Source: Rhodopseudomonas palustris
GTDB lineage: Bacteria > Pseudomonadota > Alphaproteobacteria > Rhizobiales > Xanthobacteraceae
Direction of reading: 5' to 3'
DNA length: 64,000 nt
Assembly: GCF_034479375.1 (NCBI RefSeq)
Contig: NZ_CP140155.1
Location: 4,688,501-4,752,500, forward strand
Shown here: positions 27,272-36,445 of the stretch, in pieces
Numbering within the stretch: the stretch's first letter is position 1
How the letters are laid out: each line of letters opens with the position of its first letter
The notes under the pieces: model-generated
The model's database searches: none
Told to the model about the DNA's origin: nothing
What the model saw: the letters and a program-made list of their open reading frames with translations, nothing else
Translations under genes and position numbers: made by a program

Positions 27272-28414
27272 TCAGATGTGGTAGGTCCGCAGCGGCGGGA
27301 AGCCGTTGAAGGCCACCGCCGAGTAGGTCGACGTATACGCGCCGGTGCCTTCGATCAGCAGCTTGTCGCCGATCTCGAGCGTCACCGGCAGCGGGTACGG
27401 CAACTTCTCGTACATCACGTCGGCCGAATCGCAGGTCGGGCCGGCGAGCACGCAGGGCGTCATCTCGGCGCCGTCATGGCGCGACTTGATCGCGTAGCGG
27501 ATCGACTCGTCCATCGTCTCGGCGAGACCGCCGAACTTGCCGATGTCGAGATAGACCCAGCGCACATCGTCCTCGTCGCTCTTCTTCGAGATCAGAACGA
27601 CTTCGGTCTCGATGATGCCGGCGTTGCCGACCATGCCGCGACCCGGCTCGATGATGGTCTCCGGGATCTGGTTGCCGAAGTGCTTGCGCAGCGCCCGGAA
27701 GATCGAGCGTCCGTACTGCACCACGGCCGGCACTTCCTTCAGGTACTTGGTCGGGAAGCCGCCGCCCATATTGACCATCGACAGGTTGATGCCGCGCTCG
27801 GCGCAGTCACGGAACACCGACGACGCCATCGCCAGCGCGCGGTCCCACGCCTTCACCTTGCGCTGCTGCGAGCCGACATGGAACGAGATGCCATAGGGCT
27901 CCAGGCCGAGACGCTTGGCGAGATCGAGCACGTCGACCGCCATCTCCGGATCGCAGCCGAACTTGCGCGACAGCGGCCACTCGGCGCCGGCGCAATCGTA
28001 CAGGATGCGGCAGAACACGCGGGCGCCGGGGGCGACGCGGGCGATCTTCTCGACTTCGGCGCTGCAATCGACCGAATAAAGGTTGATGCCGAGCGCGAAG
28101 GCGCGCGCGATGTCGCGTTCCTTCTTGATCGTGTTGCCGAACGAGATCCGGTCAGGAGTCGCACCTGCGTCGAGCGCCATCTGGATCTCCTGCACCGAGG
28201 CGCAGTCGAAGCACGAACCCATCGAGGCCAGCAGCGACAGCACTTCCGGCGCCGGGTTCGCCTTCACGGCATAGAACACGCGGCTGTCCGGCAACGCCTT
28301 GGCGAAGCTCTGGAAGTTGTCGCGCACGACCTCGAGGTCGACGACCAGGCACGGTTCGACGTCCTGACCTTCGTTGCGGCGGGCGCGGAGGAATTCCTGG
28401 ATACGTTCGGTCAT
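27272..28414 (-). CDS. odc: Ornithine decarboxylase (fold-type III, possibly ornithine/lysine)
   Basis: PLP-dependent decarboxylase of the eukaryote-like alanine-racemase fold, 380 residues. The PLP lysine is in VFYAVKANPAPEVL; SFGNTIKKERDI, HVGSQQRKVKAW and VNMGGGFPTKYL bind the cofactor; EPGRGMVGNAG anchors the phosphate; and LAGPTCDSADVM is the C-terminal active-site loop with the catalytic Cys-Asp. It makes putrescine from ornithine for homospermidine synthase; many rhizobial relatives also use lysine. ATG at 28414 follows GGGAG. The long upstream gap holds a structured leader (28629-28765). Confidence 0.94.
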   Translation of the reverse strand: MTERIQEFLRARRNEGQDVEPCLVVDLEVVRDNFQSFAKALPDSRVFYAVKANPAPEVLSLLASMGSCFDCASVQEIQMALDAGATPDRISFGNTIKKERDIARAFALGINLYSVDCSAEVEKIARVAPGARVFCRILYDCAGAEWPLSRKFGCDPEMAVDVLDLAKRLGLEPYGISFHVGSQQRKVKAWDRALAMASSVFRDCAERGINLSMVNMGGGFPTKYLKEVPAVVQYGRSIFRALRKHFGNQIPETIIEPGRGMVGNAGIIETEVVLISKKSDEDDVRWVYLDIGKFGGLAETMDESIRYAIKSRHDGAEMTPCVLAGPTCDSADVMYEKLPYPLPVTLEIGDKLLIEGTGAYTSTYSAVAFNGFPPLRTYHI

Positions 28415-28628
28415 AGCACTCTCCCAGCCGCCCAGCGATGGACGGACTCAAAACGGATCACGGTCGAAGCGCTTCGGCCACGTCACGCGATGGAGGCGCA
28501 ACGCAGCAAATCGCTCAGACCGAACTGTTCTGCCGTGGATTGGAAGGGAGTGATCCCGCCCGCACACCTGGCAATGAAGGACAAGCCTCTTCGGTATTCG
28601 CGCTGGCTGATGGAAAGCCAACAGAGAC
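28415..28628. other. Untranslated region between structured leader and odc
   Basis: About 210 bases with no supported gene; it would be the 3' part of the odc leader transcript. Open frames here on both strands lack ribosome-binding sites and have no recognisable products. Confidence 0.4.
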
Positions 28629-28765
28629 CAAAAAAGCCCGATCCGTCGTTGCTTTAAGTCGCGTCCCCCGTTGAGAGCGGGGTGCGCCGGTTCGCCTCCG
28701 GCTGCCGATCACGGTTGCAAGAGAAAAAGTCACCTTCAACGGCATCTCTTGAGAGAGATGCTGGC
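28629..28765 (-). ncRNA. Structured leader of ornithine decarboxylase mRNA, candidate speF-type element
   Basis: Read on the minus strand there are three hairpins in a row: GCATCTC-6-GAGATGC (28742-28761), GCCGG-7-CCGGC (28686-28702) and CCCCG-7-CGGGG (28666-28682). After them comes AAGCAACGACGGATCGGGC and six T (28630-28635). A conserved RNA called speF is known upstream of ornithine decarboxylase genes in alphaproteobacteria, and position and gene fit it. I cannot run a covariance search, so the family name is inferred; the hairpins are directly visible. Confidence 0.55.
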
Positions 28766-29170
28766 CACATGATCCTGAGACCACGAGACCCTCGGCTTCT
28801 TCATCCCTTGGCGGCTGTCCGGCCTCTTGTCCGGATACCTACCGATCGACACACGACCACAGGCACGTGCGAAATTGGGCAAGACCGGAGATAGGTGTTT
28901 CAGTCCGGGTCTGCAAGAGGTTTTTTGACCCTGCGCGAGATTTCTCCAACGCGTGCGCGCAGCGTTGCTGATAAGTCACGGATCTTCGCCTCAGCATGAA
29001 CGGCTGTTCAAGATCACTAACAAGTGCTGAAGATCCGGCAGCCGGGCGTAGCGCGCTGCAAGCCCGGAAACCAGCGCGGCACAGGCGCGAAATGCACGTC
29101 GGCTGATTTGATACGATCGTCGCGCCGCATCCAGGTACGCGACGGGATCGATTGTGACAGAGCTTGGATT
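28766..29170. other. Gap upstream of the odc leader
   Basis: About 400 bases with no supported gene. It should contain the odc promoter on the minus strand. A plus-strand hairpin (AGACCGGA / TCCGGGTCT, 28882-28912) is followed by GCAAGAGG and TTTTTT, so it could be a terminator, but no plus-strand gene precedes it. Confidence 0.4.
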
Positions 29171-29277
29171 CGTTTGAAGCGCGCGCTCAGGCGCGTTTGA
29201 AGCGGTAGCGCTCAGGCGCGTTTGAAGCGAGAGCGCTCAGGCGCGTTTGAAGCGCGCGCGCTCAGGCGCGTTTGAAG
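29171..29277. repeat. Tandem 23-25 bp repeat copying the 3' end of the adjacent gene
   Basis: The 9-mer CGTTTGAAG starts at 29171, 29194, 29219, 29244 and 29269, spaced 23, 25, 25 and 25 bp, with GCGCTCAGGCG ending each unit. On the minus strand every unit repeats the last codons and stop of the gene at 29262-29522 (Phe-Lys-Arg-Ala-stop), so the gene's end has been duplicated four times beyond the true stop. Confidence 0.9.
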
Positions 29278-29522
29278 AACGGCTCGATCCGCTGCGCGTT
29301 GCGGATGAACGCCACCATCACGACGACGCCGAGCACGAACAGCACCGCCTGCAGAATCTGGGTGGCGCCGCCCTCGAGCCCGAACAGGATCCCCAGCGCC
29401 CAGCCACCCGCGAAGGCGGCGCCGAACACCTCGGCGCCGATCAGGATCGCGGCGCTGATCACGGTGACGACGCTCGGCCAGGCGATCTGACGGGGCGCGT
29501 TCGGGTTCTGGAGCTTGCTCAT
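29262..29522 (-). CDS. Small two-helix membrane protein, unknown function
   Basis: 86 residues with two hydrophobic segments: VVTVISAAILIGAEVFGAAF with AGGWALGILFGLE, and QILQAVLFVLGVVVMVAFI. It ends RNAQRIEPFFKRA. I recognise no named family. The start at 29522 (MSKLQNPNAPRQIAW) is the only one giving a compact membrane protein; longer frames run into the promoter of the peptidase gene. It is divergent from the M3 peptidase. Its last 15 bases are copied in the tandem repeat just downstream, so the present stop may be one of several successive ones. Confidence 0.75.
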   Translation of the reverse strand: MSKLQNPNAPRQIAWPSVVTVISAAILIGAEVFGAAFAGGWALGILFGLEGGATQILQAVLFVLGVVVMVAFIRNAQRIEPFFKRA

Positions 29523-29721
29523 CGGTCGGTGTCCTGTTGGGCGGCGCAATCTCTCTGAAAAAGTCCGCCGCGGCAAGCCAAAGCCGATGATCCCGCAAAG
29601 TGTCAGCAGTGCGGCGCTGCGCGGGGTGAATAATCCGTGACCGGACGGCGGTCGGGGCGCAAAAAAGCCCCACCCGGTGCTATATGTTCGCAATTCTCGA
29701 CGCCCAAAGCAGGATCCCTTG

Positions 29722-31812
29722 ATGTCTGAAAGCACTGGACCGATTGCCGCACCGACCAGCGCCGGCAATCCGCTGTTGCAGGCCTGGACCACGCCGTTCG
29801 AAACCCCGCCATTCACCGAGATCGCGCCCGAGCACTTCCTGCCGGCGTTCGAGCAGGCGTTCGCCGACCACGCCGCCGAGATCGCCGCGATCACCAACGA
29901 TCCGACCGAGCCGGACTTCGCCAACACCGTCACGGCGCTGGAGCGCTCCGGCAAGCTGCTGAACCGGGTCGCGGCGGTGTTCTACGATCTGGTCTCGGCG
30001 CACTCCAATCCGGCGCTGCTGGAGATCGACAAGGACGTGTCGCTGCGGATGGCGCGACACTGGAATCCGATCATGATGAACGCGGTGCTGTTCGGCCGCA
30101 TCGCCGCGCTGCACGACAGGCGTGCCGAGTTGACGCTGACATCCGAGGAGCGCCGTCTGCTGGAGCGCACCTACACCCGCTTCCACCGCTCCGGCGCCGG
30201 CCTCGACGAGGCCGCGAAGAAGCGCATGGCCGAGATCAACGAGCGGCTCGCGCAACTCGGCACCGATTTCAGCCATCATCTGCTCGGCGACGAGCAGGAC
30301 TGGTTCATGGAGATCGGCGAGGGCGATTATGACGGGCTGCCCGACAGTTTCGTCGCCGCAGCCAAGGCCGCCGCGGAGGAGCGCGGGCTGCCCGGCAGGG
30401 CGGTGGTGACGCTGTCGCGTTCCTCGGTCGAGCCGTTCCTGAAAATGTCCAGCCGCCGCGATCTGCGCGAGAAGGCCTACCGCGCCTTCATCGCCCGCGG
30501 CGACAACGGCAACGCCAACGACAACAACGCGCTGATCGGCGAGATCCTCGGCCTGCGCGAGGAGAGCGCCAAGCTGCTCGGCTATCCGACCTTCGCGGCC
30601 TACCGGCTGGAGGATTCCATGGCCAAGACGCCGGAGGCGGTGCGCGGCCTGCTGGAACGGGTGTGGAAGCCGGCGCGCGCCCGCGCGATGGCCGACCGCG
30701 ACGCGTTGCAGGAACTGGTCACGGAAGAAGGCGGCAACTTCAAGCTGGCGCCGTGGGACTGGCGCTTCTACGCCGAGAAGCTGCGCCAGCGCCGCGCCAA
30801 TTTCGACGATTCCGCGATCAAGCCGTATCTGTCGCTCGACAACATGATCGCCGCGGCCTTCGACACCGCGACCCGGCTGTTCGGCGTCACCTTCGCCGAG
30901 CGCAAGGACGTGCCGGTGTGGCATCCCGATGTTCGCGTCTGGGAAGTCAAGGACGCCGACGGTGCGCATCGTGGCTTGTTCTACGGCGACTATTACGCCC
31001 GGCCGTCGAAGCGCTCCGGCGCCTGGATGACCTCGCTGCGCGACCAGCAGAAGCTCGACGGCGCGGTCGCGCCGCTGATCATCAACGTCTGCAACTTCTC
31101 GAAAGGCGCCGACGGCGAACCCTCTCTGCTGTCGCCCGACGACGCCCGCACGCTGTTTCACGAATTCGGCCACGGCCTGCACGGCATGATGTCCGACGTG
31201 ACCTATCCGTCGCTGTCCGGCACCAGCGTGTTCACCGATTTCGTCGAACTGCCGTCGCAGCTCTACGAGCACTGGCAGGAGCGGCCCGAGGTGCTGCAGC
31301 GCTTCGCCCGGCACTACCAGACCGGCGAGCCGCTGCCGGACGATCTGCTGCAGCGCTTCATCGCCGCGCGAAAATTCAACCAGGGCTTCGCCACGGTGGA
31401 GTTCGTGTCGTCGGCGCTGCTCGATCTCGAATTCCACACCCAGCCGGCCGCGAGCGTCGGTGAGGTCCGCGAATTCGAGCGCCGCGAGCTCGACAAGATC
31501 GGCATGCCGGACGAGATCGCGATGCGCCACCGGCCGACCCAGTTCGGCCACATCTTCTCCGGCGATCACTACGCCTCGGGCTATTACAGCTACATGTGGA
31601 GCGAGGTGATGGACGCCGACGCCTTCGGCGCGTTCGAGGAGGCCGGCGACATCTTCGATCCCAAGGTGGCGAAGCGGCTGCGCGACGACATCTACGCCTC
31701 GGGCGGCTCGCGCGATCCAGAGGAGGCCTATATCGCCTTCCGCGGCCGGCCGCCGGAGCCCGACGCGCTGCTGCGCCGGCGCGGCCTGCTCGAAACCCCG
31801 GAGGCCGCGTAG
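29722..31812 (+). CDS. M3-family metallopeptidase (oligopeptidase A / dipeptidyl carboxypeptidase type)
   Basis: Cytoplasmic zinc peptidase of 696 residues that degrades short peptides. The zinc motif is TLFHEFGHGLHGMMSDV (HEFGH), with the third ligand in FTDFVELPSQLYEHW and the substrate-binding tyrosines in HIFSGDHYASGYYSYMWSEV. Length and helical N-terminal half fit OpdA/Dcp. The ATG at 29722 (MSESTGPIAA) follows AGGA; an in-frame start at 29677 would lie in the divergent promoter region. The following DUF1007 gene begins 4 bp after the stop. Confidence 0.94.
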   Translation: MSESTGPIAAPTSAGNPLLQAWTTPFETPPFTEIAPEHFLPAFEQAFADHAAEIAAITNDPTEPDFANTVTALERSGKLLNRVAAVFYDLVSAHSNPALLEIDKDVSLRMARHWNPIMMNAVLFGRIAALHDRRAELTLTSEERRLLERTYTRFHRSGAGLDEAAKKRMAEINERLAQLGTDFSHHLLGDEQDWFMEIGEGDYDGLPDSFVAAAKAAAEERGLPGRAVVTLSRSSVEPFLKMSSRRDLREKAYRAFIARGDNGNANDNNALIGEILGLREESAKLLGYPTFAAYRLEDSMAKTPEAVRGLLERVWKPARARAMADRDALQELVTEEGGNFKLAPWDWRFYAEKLRQRRANFDDSAIKPYLSLDNMIAAAFDTATRLFGVTFAERKDVPVWHPDVRVWEVKDADGAHRGLFYGDYYARPSKRSGAWMTSLRDQQKLDGAVAPLIINVCNFSKGADGEPSLLSPDDARTLFHEFGHGLHGMMSDVTYPSLSGTSVFTDFVELPSQLYEHWQERPEVLQRFARHYQTGEPLPDDLLQRFIAARKFNQGFATVEFVSSALLDLEFHTQPAASVGEVREFERRELDKIGMPDEIAMRHRPTQFGHIFSGDHYASGYYSYMWSEVMDADAFGAFEEAGDIFDPKVAKRLRDDIYASGGSRDPEEAYIAFRGRPPEPDALLRRRGLLETPEAA

Positions 31813-31816
31813 CGCC

Positions 31817-32470
31817 ATGCTCGGCTTGCTTCGCCTAGCCGTCATTCGAACCGCGCTCGCGGCCGCGCTGACGCTGTCGGCCGGCGTCGCCGCCGCCCAC
31901 GCTCATCCGCATGTCTGGATCACCGCGACCAGCGAACTGGTCTACGGACCGGACGGCGCGCTGACCGGCGTGCGCCATTCCTGGGCGTTCGACGACATGT
32001 TCTCGACCTATGCGCTGCAAGGGATCGAGACCAAGCAGAAGGGCGTCTACACCCGCGAGGAACTGGCGCCGCTGGCCCAGACCAACGTCGAGTCGCTGAA
32101 GGAGTTCGCGTTCTTCACCTTCGCCAAGGCCGAAGGCAAGAAGCAGAAGTTCAACGAGCCGGTCGATTACTATCTCGACGTCACCAACAGCGTGCTGACG
32201 CTGCACTTCTTCCTGCCGCTGAAGGCGCCGGTGAAGAGCAAGGAGATGGCGGTCGAAGTGTTCGACCCGAGTTATTTCATCGACTTCACCTTCGTCGAAA
32301 AGGACCCGGTCAAGCTCGCCGGCGCGCCGGCCGGCTGCGCGATCAAATTCCAACGTCCAAATGACGGCACGGCCACCGCACAGCGGATGTCGGAAGACAA
32401 TTTCCTAAGCGGCGACAACTCCAACTACGGCGCGATGTTCGCGAACAAGATCGAGGTCAAGTGCCCGTGA
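31817..32470 (+). CDS. DUF1007 family periplasmic protein
   Basis: 217 residues with a signal peptide (LAAALTLSAGVAAAHA). The family mark is HAHPHVWITATSELVYGPDG, followed by GVRHSWAFDDMFSTYAL. DUF1007 proteins are regularly encoded beside RcnA/NicO nickel-cobalt transporters, as here; the histidines after the signal peptide could bind metal in the periplasm. The gene is tightly packed: 4 bp after the M3 peptidase and sharing one base with the next start (TGATG). Precise function unknown. Confidence 0.88.
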   Translation: MLGLLRLAVIRTALAAALTLSAGVAAAHAHPHVWITATSELVYGPDGALTGVRHSWAFDDMFSTYALQGIETKQKGVYTREELAPLAQTNVESLKEFAFFTFAKAEGKKQKFNEPVDYYLDVTNSVLTLHFFLPLKAPVKSKEMAVEVFDPSYFIDFTFVEKDPVKLAGAPAGCAIKFQRPNDGTATAQRMSEDNFLSGDNSNYGAMFANKIEVKCP

Positions 32471-33840
32471 TGCGATCGAACGAAGCCGGCAGGCCCGCGG
32501 GTTTGCAACCGTCCCGCACCGTCATTGCGAGGACCACCCGGATCAGCGCTACGCGCTGTCCGGGCACAGGCTCCGCGACGAAGCAATCCAGCACCGCGCG
32601 TGCCGCCTCTGGATTGCTTCGCTTCGCTCGCAATGACGGGGAGAGGTGGTCGCCGCGGTCGCTGACGCTGCTCTGCTTCGCGCTGCTCGCCGCCGGGCTC
32701 CTCGCCGACGCTACGCTGCACAGCGCGCTGGCGCAGAACCCGTTCGGCGCGCCGAAGGCCGCGCCCGAGCCGCAGGCCGGCGGGATCATCGGCTGGCTGC
32801 TGGCGCAGCAATCGGCGTTCTACAAGCAGATGTCGGCGACGATTCGCGCCGCGAAGGCGGACGGCAGCGCGGTCTGGACGCTGCTCGGGATTTCGTTCGC
32901 CTACGGCATCTTCCATGCCGCGGGCCCCGGCCACGGCAAGGCGGTGATCTCGTCCTACATGATCGCCAATGAAGAGACGGCGCGGCGCGGCATCGTGCTG
33001 TCGTTCGTCTCGGCGCTGATGCAGGCGCTGGTCGCGGTGCTGATCGTCGGCATCTGCGCATGGCTGCTCAACGCCACCGCGAAGACGATGTGCAGCGCCG
33101 AACGGGCGATCGAGATCGGCAGCTATGCGCTGATCGCGCTGTTCGGCGCGCGGCTGGTGTGGAGCAAGGGCGGCGGGTTCTTTCGCGCGCTGCAGGGCAG
33201 CATGCGCAAGCCGGGCCTGGCGCTGGCCGGCGTCCCGGCGATGGCCCATGCGGGCGCGGCGTCCCATGCCCACTCCCATGATCACGGTCATGCGCACGGC
33301 CACGGCGATTCGCATGCGCTGCAGGCCCATGCCGGCCACGACCATCACGATCACGGCCACAGTCATGGCCACGATCACGCTCACCACGATCAAGCTCACG
33401 CGCACGATCATCATGGTCATGATCACGCCCATGCGCATGACGAATCCTGCGATCATTGCGGGCATTCGCATGGCCCGGCGCCGGCGGAACTGGCCGGTCC
33501 CGGCGGCTGGCGGCGCGGGCTGGGCGCGGTGCTGACGGTCGGCATCCGGCCGTGCTCCGGCGCGATCCTGGTGCTGGTATTCGCGCTGGCCCAGGGCATG
33601 TTCTGGGCCGGGATCGCCGCGACCTTCGTGATGGGGCTCGGAACCGCCATCACGGTGGCGACCATCGCCACCATCGCGGTGTCCGCCAAGGGCGTGGCGC
33701 GGCGGCTTGCCGCGGGTCATGCCGGCGGCGGAGTCCTGTTCATGCGCGGCGTCGAATTCGGCGCGGCAGGGCTGGTGCTGCTGTTCGGCATCGGGCTTCT
33801 ACTAGGTTACGTCGCCGCCGAGCGCGTGACCTGTCTTTAA
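32470..33840 (+). CDS. NicO/RcnA-type nickel-cobalt transporter with a repeat in its N-terminus
   Basis: Inner-membrane Ni/Co efflux protein of 456 residues. Core marks are GIFHAAGPGHGKAVISSYMI and, after the loop, VGIRPCSGAILVLVFALAQG. Between them, at about 260-340, is a very histidine-rich loop (DHGHAHGHGDSHALQAHAGH). About 60 residues precede the signal-like helix LTLLCFALLAAGLLADA. Residues 17-57 are encoded by a palindromic repeat (32519-32639) read in frame. The ATG at 32470 overlaps the DUF1007 stop. The only later in-frame candidate before the helix is a TTG at 32614, inside the repeat and without a ribosome-binding site. Confidence 0.85.
   Translation: MRSNEAGRPAGLQPSRTVIARTTRISATRCPGTGSATKQSSTARAASGLLRFARNDGERWSPRSLTLLCFALLAAGLLADATLHSALAQNPFGAPKAAPEPQAGGIIGWLLAQQSAFYKQMSATIRAAKADGSAVWTLLGISFAYGIFHAAGPGHGKAVISSYMIANEETARRGIVLSFVSALMQALVAVLIVGICAWLLNATAKTMCSAERAIEIGSYALIALFGARLVWSKGGGFFRALQGSMRKPGLALAGVPAMAHAGAASHAHSHDHGHAHGHGDSHALQAHAGHDHHDHGHSHGHDHAHHDQAHAHDHHGHDHAHAHDESCDHCGHSHGPAPAELAGPGGWRRGLGAVLTVGIRPCSGAILVLVFALAQGMFWAGIAATFVMGLGTAITVATIATIAVSAKGVARRLAAGHAGGGVLFMRGVEFGAAGLVLLFGIGLLLGYVAAERVTCL
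32519..32639. repeat. Palindromic repeat, family E, inside a coding region
   Basis: Outer arms CCGTCATTGCGAG (32519-32531) and CTCGCAATGACGG (32627-32639) are exact complements; inner arms CGAAGCAATCCAG and CTGGATTGCTTCG are also complements. This is a common genome-wide intergenic palindrome in this group, here located in the 5' coding part of the nickel transporter gene without breaking the frame. Confidence 0.9.
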
Positions 33841-33997
33841 CCAGGGCGCTCTAAATTCGAGCAATCGTGCGATTGCAGCAAACCGGATCGGTTGTCGTTC
33901 GTAGATCGTTTCATAGCTACGGGATGATGCGATCCGGCGCGGCGGCTGGCCACCCCGCGGTCATCGCGTCGTCTTGACAACAATAGGCCAAAGCGCG

Positions 33998-35050
33998 ATG
34001 CCAATCAGCATCATGACGGTGATTGTTCCCATTCACGGCCCTGCGCCCGCCCTGGCACCTGCGCCGGAGCGCGTCGGCGTATTGCTGGTCAATCTCGGCA
34101 CCCCGGACAGTTGCGACACCAAGGGCGTGCGGGTCTATCTGCGCGAGTTCCTGTCGGACCCGCGGGTGATCGAGAATCAGGGGATTTTCTGGAAACTGGC
34201 GCTGAACGGCATCATCCTGAACACCCGTCCGGCCCGCAAGGCCAAGGACTACCAGAAGATCTGGAACCAGGAGAAGAACGAGTCGCCGCTGAAGACCATC
34301 ACCCGCGCGCAGGCCGAGAAGCTCGCGGCGTCGCTGAGCGATCGCAGCCATCTGATGGTGGATTGGGCGATGCGCTACGGCAATCCCTCGATGCGGGACC
34401 GGATCGAGGCGCTGCTGGCGCAAGGCTGCTCGCGACTGCTCGTGGTGCCGCTTTATCCCCAGTATTCGGCGGCGACCTCGGCGACGGTGTGCGACCAGGC
34501 GTTTCGTGTGCTGCGCGAATTGCGCGCCCAGCCGACGCTGCGGGTGACGCCGCCTTACTACCGCGACGAGGCCTATATCGAGGCGCTGGCGAATTCGATC
34601 AATACGCATCTTTCGACGCTGCCGTTCGAGCCCGAGATGATCGTGGCGTCGTTTCACGGCATGCCGCAGTCCTATATCGACAAAGGGGATCCGTATCAGA
34701 CGCAATGCGTCGCCACCGTCGACGCTCTGCGCGAGCGGATGGGGCTGGACGACAAGAAGCTGCTGCTGACATTCCAGTCACGCTTCGGCTTCAACGAGTG
34801 GCTGCAGCCTTACACCGACAAGACCATCGAGAAACTCGCCAAGGACGGCGTGCGCAAACTCGCGGTGGTGATGCCGGGCTTCGCCGCGGACTGCCTCGAG
34901 ACGCTGGAAGAAATCGCGCAGGAGAACGCCGAGATCTTCATGCACAATGGCGGCCAGGAATTCTCCGCGATCCCCTGCCTCAACGACAGCGATGACGGCA
35001 TTCAGGTGATCCGGCAGTTGGTGATGCGCGAACTGCAGGGTTGGCTGTAG
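33998..35050 (+). CDS. hemH: Ferrochelatase
   Basis: Inserts Fe2+ into protoporphyrin IX, the last step of protoheme synthesis, at the inner membrane. The 350-residue frame shows the family marks [43 protein letters not shown], the metal-site histidine in [18 protein letters not shown], and [18 protein letters not shown] with the late glutamate in [10 protein letters not shown]. The start is uncertain: ATG 33998 ([10 protein letters not shown]), ATG 34013 and TTG 33974 are in frame with no strong ribosome-binding site. Confidence 0.94.
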   Translation: MPISIMTVIVPIHGPAPALAPAPERVGVLLVNLGTPDSCDTKGVRVYLREFLSDPRVIENQGIFWKLALNGIILNTRPARKAKDYQKIWNQEKNESPLKTITRAQAEKLAASLSDRSHLMVDWAMRYGNPSMRDRIEALLAQGCSRLLVVPLYPQYSAATSATVCDQAFRVLRELRAQPTLRVTPPYYRDEAYIEALANSINTHLSTLPFEPEMIVASFHGMPQSYIDKGDPYQTQCVATVDALRERMGLDDKKLLLTFQSRFGFNEWLQPYTDKTIEKLAKDGVRKLAVVMPGFAADCLETLEEIAQENAEIFMHNGGQEFSAIPCLNDSDDGIQVIRQLVMRELQGWL

Positions 35051-35247
35051 GCGGCCGGCTCCGAGGGCCGGCTTCACGGCCGCGCACGATACCGCCGCCT
35101 CGCCTTGCGATCACGCTCGCTTTCCGCGCGCTCGAACCTTACATCACAATCAGGCGACCCATGACCGGTTGCGCCGGCCCGGCGTGCGTATTGCCATGGC
35201 CGCTCGGGTGGCCCGATGCGGACACACTCCGCCGGAGGAGACGTTGC

Positions 35248-36237
35248 ATGTACGACCTGTCTGGCTTCGATATTTTTTCCATCCTTCTCGTGCTGCTGGT
35301 GATCCTGACGCTGTTCGCCGGCGTCAAGACCGTGCCGCAGGGCTACAACTGGACGATCGAGCGGTTCGGCAAATTCACCCGGACGCTGGCGCCGGGGCTC
35401 AATCTGATCATTCCCTATTTTGATCGCGTCGGCCGCAAGATGAACGTGATGGAGCAGGTGATCGAGATTCCGCAGCAGGAAGTCATCACCAAGGACAACG
35501 CCACCGTCACGGTGGACGGGGTCGCCTTCTTCCAGGTGTTCGACGCGGCTAAAGCGAGCTACGAGGTCTCCAATCTCGATCAGGGGATCATCGTGCTGAC
35601 CATGACCAACATCCGCTCGGTGATGGGCTCGATGGATCTCGACCAGGTGCTGTCGCATCGCGACGAGATCAACGAGCGGTTGCTGCGCGTCGTCGACGCC
35701 GCGGTGTCGCCGTGGGGCATCAAGGTCAACCGCATCGAGATCAAGGACATCGTGCCGCCGGCCGATCTGGTCGAGGCGATGGGCCGGCAGATGAAGGCCG
35801 AGCGCGTCAAGCGCGCCGACATTTTGCAGGCCGAGGGCGCGCGGCAGTCGGAAATCCTGCGGGCCGAGGGCGCCAAGCAGGGCCAGATCCTGCAGGCCGA
35901 GGGGCGCCGCGAGGCCGCGTTCCGCGACGCCGAGGCCCGCGAGCGCTCCGCCGAGGCCGAAGCGCGCGCGACCCAGATGGTCAGCGACGCGATTTCCAAG
36001 GGCGACGTCGCGGCGCTGAACTACTTCATCGCCGACAAATACATCAAGGCGTTCGGCCAGCTCGCCGAATCGCCGAACCAGAAGGTGATCATGCTGCCGG
36101 TCGAGGCGATGAGCATGCTCGGCTCGCTCGCCGGCATCGGCGAGATCGCCAAGGCGACGTTCGGCGAGGCCGCGACCTCGCAGGCCGCCGCCCGCCGCGG
36201 CTCGGTGCCGCCGGCCGGGCCGACGAAGACGTCCTAA
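35248..36237 (+). CDS. SPFH/Band 7 (stomatin-like, QmcA-type) membrane protein
   Basis: 329 residues: one N-terminal membrane helix ([17 protein letters not shown]), then the SPFH domain starting [17 protein letters not shown], with [20 protein letters not shown], and a long Ala/Glu-rich coiled coil at about 190-255 ([20 protein letters not shown]). Such proteins form large ring or cage assemblies in membrane microdomains. The start follows GGAGGAG. It forms the common pair with an NfeD protein at 36446. A long upstream extension of the frame to 35041 overlaps the hemH end and is not used. Confidence 0.92.
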   Translation: MYDLSGFDIFSILLVLLVILTLFAGVKTVPQGYNWTIERFGKFTRTLAPGLNLIIPYFDRVGRKMNVMEQVIEIPQQEVITKDNATVTVDGVAFFQVFDAAKASYEVSNLDQGIIVLTMTNIRSVMGSMDLDQVLSHRDEINERLLRVVDAAVSPWGIKVNRIEIKDIVPPADLVEAMGRQMKAERVKRADILQAEGARQSEILRAEGAKQGQILQAEGRREAAFRDAEARERSAEAEARATQMVSDAISKGDVAALNYFIADKYIKAFGQLAESPNQKVIMLPVEAMSMLGSLAGIGEIAKATFGEAATSQAAARRGSVPPAGPTKTS

Positions 36238-36279
36238 CGCCCGTAACAACGCCCGTTAGGCGAGTACGGTCTCTCCACT

Positions 36280-36370
36280 CGTCATGCCCGGGCTCGTCCC
36301 GGGCTCCACGCCTTCGGCGGATGTTGCGGGAAGACCGTGGATGGCCGGGACGAGCCCGGCCATGACGGGG
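36280..36370. repeat. Palindromic repeat, family A (copy 3)
   Basis: Opens CGTCATGCCCGGGCTCGTCC and closes CCGGCCATGACGGGG. It sits between the SPFH and NfeD genes, so it lies inside a likely operon. Confidence 0.82.
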
Positions 36371-36445
36371 ATGGACGGGCGAACGACGCGGCACGATAAC
36401 GGGCGAGAAAGGCCGATGCTTTCGGCGAGACTCTGAGGTGCAGCC

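Noticed and set aside
28515..28784. An 89-codon minus-strand frame through the odc leader
   Set aside because: It crosses three hairpins, has no ribosome-binding site and no protein-like composition; a structured RNA explains the region better.
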